Of a DNA stretch of 64,000 nucleotides, positions 41,794-51,006 are shown in pieces. Below the pieces are notes generated by a model. It did no database searches. It was given only the letters and a program-made list of their open reading frames with translations, and was not told where the DNA came from. The DNA comes from Methylotenera sp. (GTDB lineage: Bacteria > Pseudomonadota > Gammaproteobacteria > Burkholderiales > Methylophilaceae): positions 62,001 through 126,000 of the forward strand of contig NZ_JAQSDC010000004.1 in NCBI RefSeq assembly GCF_029945705.1, in the 5' to 3' direction. The translations under genes and the position numbers were made by a program. The first letter of the stretch is position 1, and every line of letters begins with the position of its first letter.

Positions 41794-43035
41794 CTACTCA
41801 ATAATCACCCGACCATTCAAAGCCTGCACAGGGCGATTATTACTGTGATGAACAGCTTTCTTAAAGGCATCGATTTGTTCTTTAGAGGCTGTGATAGGAT
41901 TTTTCATTAACAGCCAGCGTACGCCCTCACTGCAGGGTGGCGTGGTCAGAGAGCCGCTAAAGCGATAGTAGCTTTTATTGTCAGGCATAAACTCACTAGG
42001 CATGACGCGATTTTTTAGTACAACTGGTTCTCCTTCTGCTTCAGGTAGCTGCTCCCAAAGTTTGGCAAGCGCTGGATTGGCTTTGCCTTCGGTAAACATC
42101 ACGCCAATCACGGCTAAATTACCTTTAGAGTCAGCATGTACAAAGTGCGCTTCTAGCGGAAAGGACTTGCCATGTATGGTGTTTTCACTAGGGGCATGGA
42201 AATGTACTTGCTTCATTTGGAAGGCGCTGTTATCAAGTGCCAGCATATTGCCTTCTTTAAAGTTAATTTGTACGGTATGACCATTGTTGAAAATATCTTT
42301 TGCAGGAAATTTCTGTATCGCTTTTAAAGCTTTAATAGCAGCATGAATGCTATCTTCAATATTGATTGGCGACTGATTGCGACCCACATCGCAAGTTGCA
42401 AATTCAGGGCTAAGTTTTGCCCAATTCTCTGGACCTTCTTTGCCTTCGTACGTCCAGTGTGTTTTGCTGTCGTTTTTTTTGTTGCCCACAGGTTTAATCA
42501 CTGCCGCTTTGGCTGTGACGGCGACAGCTTTAGTATCAGCTGGTTTTTCTGTTTCAGGTTTTGCTGGTACGGGTTTTTGCGTTTCAGCCTTAGTTAAAGC
42601 TGTGGTAGGTTTTTGCTCTATGGGAGCAACTTTAGGCTTTTCTGCTTGGCACACATAGCGCATGGCAATATCCATGTCAGTTTCTGGCACGGGTTCAATA
42701 AATTCAGCACTTTTGGAATCAATACCTGCTGAGTAAACTAGCTCGCTATTAAAATATTGAAAAACTTGAGAAGTGGCAGATTTTTGTGCGGAACAATCAA
42801 AAAACCAGAGTAATTTTGATAAGTTATATTGTTTATCGATAGTTTCTGGATTTTTTTGTGGAGTTTTGTATTCAACTTTCACCCACGCTCTTTTGTATTT
42901 ATCTTGTTGCAAGATAGATTGCTTATCCAACATTATTTTTTCAATATTGTTGTCGCTGAGCTTGACCCATTGCGCCGCTTGGCTATTGCTGCATATAGCA
43001 AAACAGAATATGAATAGTGCGATTAATCTTTTCAT
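41794..43035 (-). CDS. alpha-carbonic anhydrase with N-terminal adhesin-E-like domain
   Basis: Exported two-domain protein of 413 residues. A signal peptide (1-20, ending NSQA) is followed by a domain of about 110 residues (AQWVKLSDNNIEKIMLDKQS, YNLSKLLWFFDCSAQ, AMRYVCQAEKP) resembling the surface-adhesin protein E family. A Lys/Pro/Thr/Ala-rich linker (132-190) leads to a complete alpha-carbonic anhydrase (HWTYEG, NQSPINI). The zinc ligands are His278 and His280 (QVHFHAPSEN) and His297 (EAHFVH). The substrate-pocket segment GSLTTPPCSEGVRW is intact. It hydrates CO2 to bicarbonate in the periplasm. A role in handling CO2 from C1 oxidation is inferred. It interrupts the normal lolB-ispE neighbourhood. 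Confidence 0.88.
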   Translation of the reverse strand: MKRLIALFIFCFAICSNSQAAQWVKLSDNNIEKIMLDKQSILQQDKYKRAWVKVEYKTPQKNPETIDKQYNLSKLLWFFDCSAQKSATSQVFQYFNSELVYSAGIDSKSAEFIEPVPETDMDIAMRYVCQAEKPKVAPIEQKPTTALTKAETQKPVPAKPETEKPADTKAVAVTAKAAVIKPVGNKKNDSKTHWTYEGKEGPENWAKLSPEFATCDVGRNQSPINIEDSIHAAIKALKAIQKFPAKDIFNNGHTVQINFKEGNMLALDNSAFQMKQVHFHAPSENTIHGKSFPLEAHFVHADSKGNLAVIGVMFTEGKANPALAKLWEQLPEAEGEPVVLKNRVMPSEFMPDNKSYYRFSGSLTTPPCSEGVRWLLMKNPITASKEQIDAFKKAVHHSNNRPVQALNGRVIIE

Positions 43036-43170
43036 TGCATCTCAGCCCTCAACAAATTTATTTCAGCCTAAATTATGCTGAGATAGTCAGAGATTTTAAT
43101 GATGAAGTACTGCTGGATTTAGACCTTAATTCCTAGATTTGGACTAGTTTTGGAATAATTTTGCTTGAAA

Positions 43171-43800
43171 TTAGTTGGTAATGCTGGAGTTTGTAATATG
43201 AGACCAACTTTCAATCAATAGCTTTAAATAGACTTTTTCGTTTCTAAGTAGGATTTTGCTTGGTAAAAAATGACCATTCTGATCGGCATAGTTCTCGTAT
43301 TGAATATCCCAACCATCTTGCTTTAAAGTACTCAAACGACCTTGTTCATCCCATGTGCTGGCTTGAATGGCGCTGTTGCTTGGACGTCCTAGCGACCAAT
43401 CCGCAAGACCTGCTAGTGGCAATTGCCATCCTAACGTGTTTTGAGTGAGCGTTTCAGCATCTGCGGCAGTAACGCGATTGCCTTTAGCGTCCTCTAAAGT
43501 CACGTTTTCAGCAGTTTTCTTAATGCTAGCTAATTGCCCGCCAAGCGGCGAGTATAGGGCGATGTCATCGTTTATTTTGTTATGTTGCCAAGAGAGGCTG
43601 CCAGAGAAGCCTTTGCCATCCGCTTGGACGCCGATGCGACCTTTAATGCTAAATTGGTCTATACCTGCAATATCTTGCAAATGCGCTTGCTGGCGTGCTA
43701 GTGAGGCGGCGTTGTGGTTGGTTTCAGGCTTAGGTAGCGAGCTGCAACTCGCCACCATAGCAACAAGGCTACAAGTGAAAAGTAAACGAGCTAACTTCAT
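43171..43800 (-). CDS. lolB: outer-membrane lipoprotein receptor LolB
   Basis: LolB, 209 residues; accepts lipoproteins from LolA and inserts them in the outer membrane. The lipoprotein signal ends VAMVASC. The body shows DQFSIKGRIGVQADGKGFSG followed by SLSWQH, DIALYSPLGGQLASI and WQLPLAGLADWSLGRP, the LolB-typical order, including the 'SxxG(R/K)xxV' opening. Position upstream of ispE supports the name. Confidence 0.92.
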   Translation of the reverse strand: MKLARLLFTCSLVAMVASCSSLPKPETNHNAASLARQQAHLQDIAGIDQFSIKGRIGVQADGKGFSGSLSWQHNKINDDIALYSPLGGQLASIKKTAENVTLEDAKGNRVTAADAETLTQNTLGWQLPLAGLADWSLGRPSNSAIQASTWDEQGRLSTLKQDGWDIQYENYADQNGHFLPSKILLRNEKVYLKLLIESWSHITNSSITN

Positions 43801-43838
43801 CTGTAAATCTTAATTCCTAAATCTTTAAGCAAAAAAAC

Positions 43839-45587
43839 TTATGATTTGAATTTATTGGCAGTTGTCATCAGTACTTCATTATCTGGATTTTTGCTCAGTG
43901 CGTCAGTCCAAATCTTTTTAGCTTCATCATGCTTACCTTTTTGCCATAAAACCTCACCTAAATGTGCAGCTATTTCAGGGTCTTGATTTACTTGGTAAGC
44001 TTGTTCCAAGTATGTAATTGCTTTGTCCAGCTTGCCTTTTCTGTAGTATGCCCAGCCAAGGCTATCCAGCATGTAGTGGTCATTTGGGCTGATGGTTAAA
44101 GCTTTTTCTATCAGTGTGACTGCTTCATCTAGCTTGATGTTACGGTCAGCAAATGAGTAACCCAGTGCATTGTATGCTGCTGCAAAATCAGGCTTAGCCG
44201 CGATAGTTTTGCGTAACTCGCTTTCCATGATGTCTAGTTTGTGAACTCGCTCAGCGGCTAGCGCGTAGTCGTAAACTAACTCTGGAGTATTTGGTAGATT
44301 TTTAACAGCTTTATCCAGTAAATCAAAAGCATCATTGTCGCGCTTAGCCTTTGCTAGCAATGAAGCCTGCGTTTGAATGACAATGATTTGCTGCTCAGTT
44401 GTTAAGTCTTCTACAGCATCTAGTTTTTCAATGGCTTTATCTACCGACTGGGTACGTGCAATTAAGTTTGCCGCACTAATTTGAGCTTCTAAGAAGCGTG
44501 GACCAGGTTGCACTTTGCTGTACCAAGTCATTGCGTCAGCATCACGGTTTTGTTTTTCAGTGACTTGCGCTAAGTAAATGTATAGTTGGTCGGTATCTTT
44601 AAAGTCTTGTGTTAAGGCTTGCTTAAAATAAGCCTCAGCTCCCGCAAAGTCACCAGCTTGGAATGAAAGTAATCCAACAACGGCAGTCACTTCTGGGCTA
44701 TTTTTACCGTATTGCAATATGATTGGATATTGATTTTTCGCCGCGTCATATTGCTTTTGGTTCACCATGATTTTCGCCATGTTGACGCGAACTTCATTTG
44801 AATCAGGATATTGATCTAAAAATGATTGATAAAAATCTATACCAGATTGCGGTGCTTGATTGAATAAGATTTGCCCTTTTAGCAATGCTGCGACGTTCCA
44901 GCCTGGTTTAAGTGTTTCGGCTTTATCTAGTGCTTGCAATGCTACGTTATTTTGGTTTGCTGCATAGGCGGACTGCGCAATTGCGAACTGCGCTTCAGCT
45001 AGGTCTGGATAAGGTGCTGCAAGCGACTGAACCAAACTCAATACCCCAACTTTGTCTTTGCTGCGGCTAAGTAGGTTATTTAGATATAAAAAGCCACCAG
45101 CACGGGTTTCTTCTTTATCAAAAAGTTTCTTCAAATAAGGTTTTGCCGCATCTAATTGGTCTGTCGCAATGAGTATTTCTGTCATTGCTTGTTGCGCTTC
45201 GGTGGAAGTTGGGTCGAGTTCAGACCACAGCCTTATGCTAGGAACGGTCATGCCCGGCACATTGCCATAAGCTGCAACTTTGGCAGCACGCTCTGCTAGG
45301 CTGGCATCTTGCGAAGTTTTCGCCAACTCATAAAAAACCTTGCTTGACGTTGCTAGATCGCCGCGCTGCCCAGCAACTTCAGCCACTAAATATTTAAAAA
45401 CAAAGTCTGCTTCAGCGTTGAATGGATTGGCTTGAGCTGCTTGGTTGGCTGGCCCATTCGCGACGGTTGCGCAACCGCTCATGCATAAGGCGCCAGCAAT
45501 CAGGCTTGTACCGATGATATGTTTAGCCTTAAACAAATTTTTGTTTAAGTGGCGTTTAGTTTGAGATAGACGAGTCATTGGGCGCAT
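43839..45587 (-). CDS. TPR-repeat lipoprotein
   Basis: Protein of 582 residues. A signal segment ends GALCMSGC, a fair lipobox, so it is probably an outer-membrane lipoprotein. Most of the rest is tetratricopeptide repeats; clear ones are FAAAYNALGYSFADRNIKLD, HYMLDSLGWAYYRKGKLDKA and EIAAHLGEVLWQKGKHDEAK. TPR proteins of this kind are regularly encoded just upstream of lolB in betaproteobacteria and are thought to serve as scaffolds for envelope protein assembly. The gap to lolB is 38 bp, so they probably form an operon. Specific partner unknown. Confidence 0.85.
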   Translation of the reverse strand: MRPMTRLSQTKRHLNKNLFKAKHIIGTSLIAGALCMSGCATVANGPANQAAQANPFNAEADFVFKYLVAEVAGQRGDLATSSKVFYELAKTSQDASLAERAAKVAAYGNVPGMTVPSIRLWSELDPTSTEAQQAMTEILIATDQLDAAKPYLKKLFDKEETRAGGFLYLNNLLSRSKDKVGVLSLVQSLAAPYPDLAEAQFAIAQSAYAANQNNVALQALDKAETLKPGWNVAALLKGQILFNQAPQSGIDFYQSFLDQYPDSNEVRVNMAKIMVNQKQYDAAKNQYPIILQYGKNSPEVTAVVGLLSFQAGDFAGAEAYFKQALTQDFKDTDQLYIYLAQVTEKQNRDADAMTWYSKVQPGPRFLEAQISAANLIARTQSVDKAIEKLDAVEDLTTEQQIIVIQTQASLLAKAKRDNDAFDLLDKAVKNLPNTPELVYDYALAAERVHKLDIMESELRKTIAAKPDFAAAYNALGYSFADRNIKLDEAVTLIEKALTISPNDHYMLDSLGWAYYRKGKLDKAITYLEQAYQVNQDPEIAAHLGEVLWQKGKHDEAKKIWTDALSKNPDNEVLMTTANKFKS

Positions 45588-45920
45588 AAGTTATTTTGTA
45601 ATTATTGAGAATGAGTGAAAATAAGCTTTAAAAATAAGGTTTAATAGTCGCGACAAATTAATATGTAAGATAATAAGCCATTACTACGGTATTGTACTGT
45701 TCTATTTCTTAGTCCGTGACAGGTGCTGCAAGTTCCTCCATAATTATGGATTGACTGCGATGAATGTCAATAGAACTTTACTGTGTTGCGGTTCTCAATA
45801 GATTGTAGCTCTCAAAAACATAAGTAATTTTTAGCGCTGACAGGCTCGTGATTTTTAAAGATAACTGATTGATTTTTAGTCACAATAACCTGTATTTTTG
45901 TAATAACAAATAGAGTAACT
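45588..45920. other. divergent intergenic region
   Basis: This 333-bp AT-rich gap separates the TPR gene from the ABC operon and must hold both promoters. The only structure I see is an inverted repeat ATTGAC-(10 bp)-GTCAAT at 45750-45771, a possible operator. No gene, repeat or terminator is supported. Confidence 0.4.
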
Positions 45921-46871
45921 ATGAATAATTTTACAGTAGAGGCAAACGAGCTCACACGGCTATACGGTGGCAGAGAAGCTGTCAGCAATGTGAGTTTTAC
46001 TTTAAGTAAAGGTCAAGTGTTGGGCTTTTTAGGTCCAAACGGTGCGGGTAAATCGACCACAATGAAAATGCTGACTGGTAATCTTGCGCCAAGTAATGGC
46101 TCAGTCAAGATTTGCGGTATTGATATGATGGAAAGCCCAAAAGAAGCCAAAGCGCTTATTGGGTACTTGCCTGAAATGCGCCCTCTGTATAAAGAGTTAA
46201 CTGTAGATGAGTATTTAACCATTGCGGCCAGGTTGCACAGAGTGAGTGCTGGCAGTATCAAAAAAGCAGTGGAAGTGGCAAAAGAGCGTTGTGGTTTGGG
46301 TCATATGAGCAAGCGTTTAATTGAAAACTTATCAAACGGTTATCAACAGCGCGTAGGTATTGCACAAGCCATTATTCATAACCCGATGGTTGTCATTTTG
46401 GATGAGCCAACGGTTGGTTTAGATCCAATTCAAATTCGTGACATTCGTGCCTTGATTCGTGAAGTAGGCGCAGAACGTAGCGTGATTATCTCTACTCATA
46501 TTTTGCCTGAAGTTGAAATGGTGTGTGACCATGTGCAAATTATCGATAAGGGTAAGTTGGTCTTTAATGGCGCGATTGATGTGCTTAAAAAGCACCGTAT
46601 CGGTAATAAGCTATTAGTTGGTATGCACAATTCACCATCTACAGATGAAATGTTAAAAATTGATGGTGTTACTGAAGCTGAAAACGTTTCAGCCGGTTTA
46701 ATGCGAGTGCGTTTTGCTGAAGATGCCGCGCCAGCTGAGTCTATTGTGCAAGCAGCAGTTAAAAATGGTTGGGGCTTGTATCAAATTGCACCTGATCAAA
46801 CCAGCTTGGAAGATGTATTCGTGCAACTTACCTATCAAGAACAGCCTGTTGCAGAACATACTGCCGCGTAA
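45921..46871 (+). CDS. ABC transporter ATP-binding protein (GldA/NatA-like)
   Basis: ATPase subunit of 316 residues. Walker A is GPNGAGKST, the Q-loop region is IGYLPEMRPLYKELTVDEYL, the signature is LSNGYQQRVG, and Walker B with D-loop is VVILDEPTVGLDPIQ. The switch His is in IISTHILPE. The C-terminal 90 residues are typical of the ABC-2 exporter group. It has a ribosome site GAGTAA and starts a five-gene unit with a permease, a Gld-like auxiliary protein, a DUF4340 protein and mutM. The cargo is unknown. Confidence 0.93.
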   Translation: MNNFTVEANELTRLYGGREAVSNVSFTLSKGQVLGFLGPNGAGKSTTMKMLTGNLAPSNGSVKICGIDMMESPKEAKALIGYLPEMRPLYKELTVDEYLTIAARLHRVSAGSIKKAVEVAKERCGLGHMSKRLIENLSNGYQQRVGIAQAIIHNPMVVILDEPTVGLDPIQIRDIRALIREVGAERSVIISTHILPEVEMVCDHVQIIDKGKLVFNGAIDVLKKHRIGNKLLVGMHNSPSTDEMLKIDGVTEAENVSAGLMRVRFAEDAAPAESIVQAAVKNGWGLYQIAPDQTSLEDVFVQLTYQEQPVAEHTAA

Positions 46872-46886
46872 ACTTAAGGTCTCATC

Positions 46887-47633
46887 ATGATTATCAATGT
46901 AGCAAGAAAAGAACTTAAAAGTATGTTTGCCTCGCCTATGGGTTGGGTAATTTTATCTCTACTGATGTTTTCATTCGGTACATACTACTTAAACGGCGTG
47001 AATGATTATTTTGCCGTCATGTCAGGCGCAATGCGCCCTGCAGAACGAACTGGCGTCACGCAGTTCGTCGGGCAAATGGTGTATGGCTTTGCGTCATTTA
47101 TGGTGCTGTTTGCCGTGCCATTATTATCTATGCGATTGATTTCTGAAGAGCGTCGTAGCCAAACTTTACCATTTTTATTTAGTGCGCCAATTTCACTTAC
47201 GGAAATCGTAATGGGTAAGTTTCTGGGCTTAGTAGCATTTTTAAGTATCTTGGTTGTGTTTATCGGACTGATGTTATCTACACTTAATATCTGGGCAGAC
47301 ATCGATTTTGGCTTCATCATTGCCAATTCAATCGGCTTGTTGTTGATGATTGCTAGCTTCTCTGCGCTCGGTTTGTATTTCTCAAGTATGACCCAGCAAC
47401 CAGTGATTGCCGCAATTTTAACGTTTATCGCTTTATTCGCTTTGATGTTCTTAGATCGCTTTTTTGCGGGCGACCCAAGCAATATGTTAGCGAGCTTGTC
47501 GCTTACACGTCACTTTCAATCATTCTCAGGTGGTTTAATTGATACAGGTGATATTGCTTATTTCTTGTTATTTATCATCACATTTTTAACTTTAACTGTG
47601 CGTCGTTTAGATGCCGACCGCTTGCGCGGCTAA
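46887..47633 (+). CDS. ABC-2 type permease (GldF-like)
   Basis: Membrane subunit of 248 residues with six hydrophobic segments. It begins VARKELKSMFASPMGWVILS and has MRLISEERRSQTLPFLFSAP, both typical of the ABC-2 permease group that includes GldF and NosY-like proteins. It starts 15 bp after the ATPase gene and would form a half-transporter with it. Function in Gld-type systems outside gliding bacteria is unclear; export of a lipid, polysaccharide or protein is possible. Confidence 0.88.
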   Translation: MIINVARKELKSMFASPMGWVILSLLMFSFGTYYLNGVNDYFAVMSGAMRPAERTGVTQFVGQMVYGFASFMVLFAVPLLSMRLISEERRSQTLPFLFSAPISLTEIVMGKFLGLVAFLSILVVFIGLMLSTLNIWADIDFGFIIANSIGLLLMIASFSALGLYFSSMTQQPVIAAILTFIALFALMFLDRFFAGDPSNMLASLSLTRHFQSFSGGLIDTGDIAYFLLFIITFLTLTVRRLDADRLRG

Positions 47634-47686
47634 CTAATCATTGAATTTTCGTCGCTATGCTGCGTTCCCCAGAAAAAACTACTCCT

Positions 47687-47705
47687 CGCATATTGAACAT
47701 ATGCG
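47687..47705. repeat. hairpin in the 161-bp gap inside the ABC operon
   Basis: CGCATAT (47687-47693) pairs with ATATGCG (47699-47705) around TGAAC. A T-run follows only after eight more bases, so it is a weak terminator at best. The surrounding sequence (47645-47740) looks like a dispersed intergenic repeat rather than coding DNA. It could lower expression of the downstream genes. Confidence 0.45.
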
Positions 47706-47794
47706 GCGTGATAATTTTTTGTCCGCACCTTGCCTAGCTTAGAAACTTAAATGATTAAAAACCTTTAAATATTTGAAATATTAGGTCTTGTAAA

Positions 47795-49180
47795 ATGAAT
47801 ATCAATCGTAAATTACGTTTTCAACTGTTAGTGCAAAATGGTTTTTTTGTTGTACTGTTTTTATTGTTGGTGATATTGCTTGGCTATTTAGCGAGCCAGT
47901 ATCGGATTGCAAAAGACATTACACAAGCGAACCGTAACATTCTCACGCAAGGCAGTGTTAACGTGCTTAAGCAAATGAGTGCACCTGTCAATATTACGGT
48001 ATTTGCGACTAAAGATGACGCATCGGGCGGCGACAATTTCCGAAAAGGCATGATTGACTTTGTAGCGCGCTATCAACGTGAAAAGAAGAACGTTAATCTG
48101 ACTTTTGTAAACCCTTCAATTGAGCCAAAACTAGCGCAGGATGCTGGTGTTAAAGAAGATGGTGAAGTGATTGTGGAATACAACAAGCGTATTGAACACA
48201 TCATTCCACCTATTGCTGAACAAGAAATGACCAACTTATTGGTACGCTTGTCTCGCACGAATCAACAAGCAGTCATGTATTTAGACGGTCACGGTGAGCG
48301 CAATTTACTAGGTGTAAAGAACTTTGACTTGGGTGAGTTTGGTAAACAATTAGAGAAAAAAGGCTTTAAATTTGCCAACCCAGATTTAACCATCGCGCAA
48401 AACGTACCTAGTAATGGTGCGATGCTGGTGATTGCTAGTCCACAAGTTGATGTGAGTGAAGTAGAAGCGAAGAAAATCAAAGCTTATCTTGAAGCGGGGG
48501 GTAACTTATTTTGGTTGCTTGATGACGATAATTATCGTGGCATGAAAGAAGTTGCAGATTACTTAGGTTTGCACGTTTCGCCTGGTATCGCCTTAGATAT
48601 GGCTTCAGCGCAATATGGTGCGGATGCTCGTGTTGCATTCGCGAGTTTGTATGGTGAACATGCAATTACTACCAATTTTATGCTGCGTACTTTATTCCCA
48701 GAAGCGCATGAAGTGACGGCTAAAGGTACAGATGAAAATGGCTGGAAAGTTAGTAATCTAATTGAAGTAGCACCAAATGGTTGGTTAGCCTCAGAAAAGT
48801 TAGCTAAAGATGCTAAACCTACTTTCAATGAGAAAAAAGACAAACGTGGCCCAATCAATATTGGTGTGGCTTTAGAGCGTACCTACGGCAAAAAAGGTCA
48901 GCGCGTAGTGGTGATGGGTAATGGTAACTTCTTGTCTAATACCTTTATTACCAATGGTGGAAACCTAGATTTGGGCGTGAATATGGTGAACTGGCTTGCA
49001 GGTGACGATAAGCTTATCACGATACAACCTATGCCACTTAAAGATATTAACGTGAATATTCCAGATACAGAGTCAGGCCGCATAGTTGCTTGGACCGTGT
49101 TTCATGGCTTTCAATACTTCATCCCGTTTGGCATGATGATTGCGGGTTTTTACTTCTGGTGGAAACGTAGAAAAGCTTAA
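47795..49180 (+). CDS. GldG-like ABC-associated protein (PF09822 type)
   Basis: Protein of 461 residues with a membrane helix at each end (about 10-32 and 435-457) and a large periplasmic part between. It begins NRKLRFQLLVQNGFFVVLFL and includes VMYLDGHGERNL, AYLEAGGNLFWLLDDD and VVVMGNGNFLSNTFI, all characteristic of the GldG/ABC_transp_aux family, whose fold resembles IFT52. It would couple to the permease on the periplasmic side. Separated from the permease gene by a repeat-like gap of 161 bp. Confidence 0.86.
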   Translation: MNINRKLRFQLLVQNGFFVVLFLLLVILLGYLASQYRIAKDITQANRNILTQGSVNVLKQMSAPVNITVFATKDDASGGDNFRKGMIDFVARYQREKKNVNLTFVNPSIEPKLAQDAGVKEDGEVIVEYNKRIEHIIPPIAEQEMTNLLVRLSRTNQQAVMYLDGHGERNLLGVKNFDLGEFGKQLEKKGFKFANPDLTIAQNVPSNGAMLVIASPQVDVSEVEAKKIKAYLEAGGNLFWLLDDDNYRGMKEVADYLGLHVSPGIALDMASAQYGADARVAFASLYGEHAITTNFMLRTLFPEAHEVTAKGTDENGWKVSNLIEVAPNGWLASEKLAKDAKPTFNEKKDKRGPINIGVALERTYGKKGQRVVVMGNGNFLSNTFITNGGNLDLGVNMVNWLAGDDKLITIQPMPLKDINVNIPDTESGRIVAWTVFHGFQYFIPFGMMIAGFYFWWKRRKA

Positions 49181-49238
49181 CTTGTGAGTATTTGAATCCG
49201 TAAGTTTTAAGTTTAAATTGTGAGAGATTAAGGCATAC

Positions 49239-50150
49239 ATGAAAAAACGCTGGTTAGTTAATTTGGTGATGTTGTGCATAGTGGCAAGTTTGGTTGCATT
49301 TTTATATTTGCGCCCTAAACAAACTACAGAACAAGAAGCTAACTATGATATTTCTGCATACAAGCTTGCTGAATTTAATGCAATTAGTGTGGAGTTTCCA
49401 GCTAAAGCTGCCGTTAAACTGGATAAAGTGAATGGTTTCTGGCGTTTAAGTGCGCCTGTTAACATGCGAGCGGACCAAGCATCTGTGCAACGTATTTTGT
49501 CTATTATTGCGGCAAGATCAAAAGATAAAATTACTAATCCTGATTTAGAGAAGTTCGGTCTAAACAATCCTGAGCTTAAGCTCAAACTCGTTAGAGATAA
49601 AAACAGCCAAGATAAAAACAATGTAGAAGAGTTCACCTTTGGTACACACAATCCTGTGACGGATGAGCAGTATGTCGCTCATCGAGATGCAGTTTATTTG
49701 GTGTCAAATAATTATGCTGAAGCGGCTTCAACACAGGTTATTGAGTTAATTGATAAATCCCCATTAAAACCAACTGAAAAAATAGCTGGTTTTGACTTTA
49801 GTCATCTAGAGCAGTGGTCAGATATAAGATTGAATGTCGATTTGGCTGACGGCAAATGGAATGCTTCAATCGCGTCAGCTAAGCCACAACAGAATGAGAT
49901 GAACGAATGGTTAGATTTTTCATGGGTGCATAATCCAGCAAAATCTGTCGAAATGTATACACCAGATCGTAAAGTTACTTACCCATATGTGGTGATTAAG
50001 TTAGCTGATGGCAGCAAAGTACATTTTGATAAAATTCAAGAGTCGCCTGATTTGTTGCTAGCACGTCCAGACGAAGGTTTGATTTACAATTTCCCTGCGG
50101 ATGCTGGATTCACTATGCTTAATCCGCCCATTAATATTCCAAGCAAGTAA
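49239..50150 (+). CDS. DUF4340 protein of the Gld-like ABC operon
   Basis: Protein of 303 residues with an N-terminal signal anchor (MKKRWLVNLVMLCIVASLVA) and a periplasmic body containing LDKVNGFWRLSAPVNMRADQ, LEKFGLNNPELKLKLV and FTFGTHNPVTDEQYVAHRDA. These are hallmarks of DUF4340 proteins, which accompany GldG-like proteins in many Gram-negative genomes. It ends 5 bp before mutM. Molecular role unknown; presumably part of the same envelope complex. Confidence 0.84.
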   Translation: MKKRWLVNLVMLCIVASLVAFLYLRPKQTTEQEANYDISAYKLAEFNAISVEFPAKAAVKLDKVNGFWRLSAPVNMRADQASVQRILSIIAARSKDKITNPDLEKFGLNNPELKLKLVRDKNSQDKNNVEEFTFGTHNPVTDEQYVAHRDAVYLVSNNYAEAASTQVIELIDKSPLKPTEKIAGFDFSHLEQWSDIRLNVDLADGKWNASIASAKPQQNEMNEWLDFSWVHNPAKSVEMYTPDRKVTYPYVVIKLADGSKVHFDKIQESPDLLLARPDEGLIYNFPADAGFTMLNPPINIPSK

Positions 50151-50155
50151 AAACT

Positions 50156-50971
50156 ATGCCAGAATTACCAGAGGTAGAAACCACAAGGCGTGGGCTTTTG
50201 CCTCTTGTTGGCAAAGTAGTTAAATCTGTCTCTATTCGCCATCCTACGCTACGTTGGCCAATTCCTCAGTCTCTGCTTCAAATACTACCTAATCAAACGC
50301 TGCGAGGCCTTACACGCCGTGCGAAGTACATTTTGTGTGAGTATGATACGGGTACTTTGCTATTGCACCTTGGCATGTCTGGCCGTATTCAATTACTTGA
50401 TACCCCTTACCCGCCGGAAAAGCATGACCATTTCGATATTGAGTTTGCTGATGGTCACGTGTTGCGGTTGCGTGACCCGCGTCGTTTTGGCGCAGTATTA
50501 TGGATAGATAACAAAGACAATAATCATGTGTTGCTAAATAGTCTGGGCCCCGAGCCGCTAGTGGTGGACTTTAACGCAAAGTATCTACACACAGCATTAA
50601 GCAATAAAACACTCGCCATTAAAAACGCGATTATGGATGGTCATGTCGTGGTGGGTGTAGGCAATATTTATGCATCAGAGTCTTTATTTCGAGCACGCAT
50701 ACATCCGGAAACGGCTGCTAATAAACTCACTTTGAAACAGTGTGAAAGATTGGTAGCGGAGATTAAAAGCACCTTGAATGATGCTTTGTCTGCGGGCGGC
50801 AGTAGTTTGCGAGATTTCTTTGGTGTGGATGGCAATATCGGCTATTTTCAGCAAGAGTACTTTGTTTACGGCCGCACGAACGAGCCATGTAAGGTCTGTG
50901 CAAAACTGATTAAATGTATACGTTTAGGCCAGCGCTCTACGTTTTATTGTGATAAATGCCAGAAACGATAA
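50156..50971 (+). CDS. mutM: formamidopyrimidine-DNA glycosylase
   Basis: MutM/Fpg, 271 residues; removes 8-oxoguanine and formamidopyrimidines and cuts the AP site. The catalytic N-terminus is MPELPEVETTRRGL (Pro after Met, Glu next). RRAKYILCEY carries the conserved Lys, LGMSGRI and LRDPRRFGAVLW follow. The helix-two-turn-helix is at VVGVGNIYASESLFRARIHP. The C-terminal zinc finger has four Cys (CKVCAK and YCDKCQ). It sits 5 bp after the DUF4340 gene, so it is co-transcribed with the ABC operon; the link is probably only positional. Confidence 0.97.
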   Translation: MPELPEVETTRRGLLPLVGKVVKSVSIRHPTLRWPIPQSLLQILPNQTLRGLTRRAKYILCEYDTGTLLLHLGMSGRIQLLDTPYPPEKHDHFDIEFADGHVLRLRDPRRFGAVLWIDNKDNNHVLLNSLGPEPLVVDFNAKYLHTALSNKTLAIKNAIMDGHVVVGVGNIYASESLFRARIHPETAANKLTLKQCERLVAEIKSTLNDALSAGGSSLRDFFGVDGNIGYFQQEYFVYGRTNEPCKVCAKLIKCIRLGQRSTFYCDKCQKR

Positions 50972-51006
50972 TTAGACTATGTTTAAATTAAATAGTTAAT
51001 TTTTAT

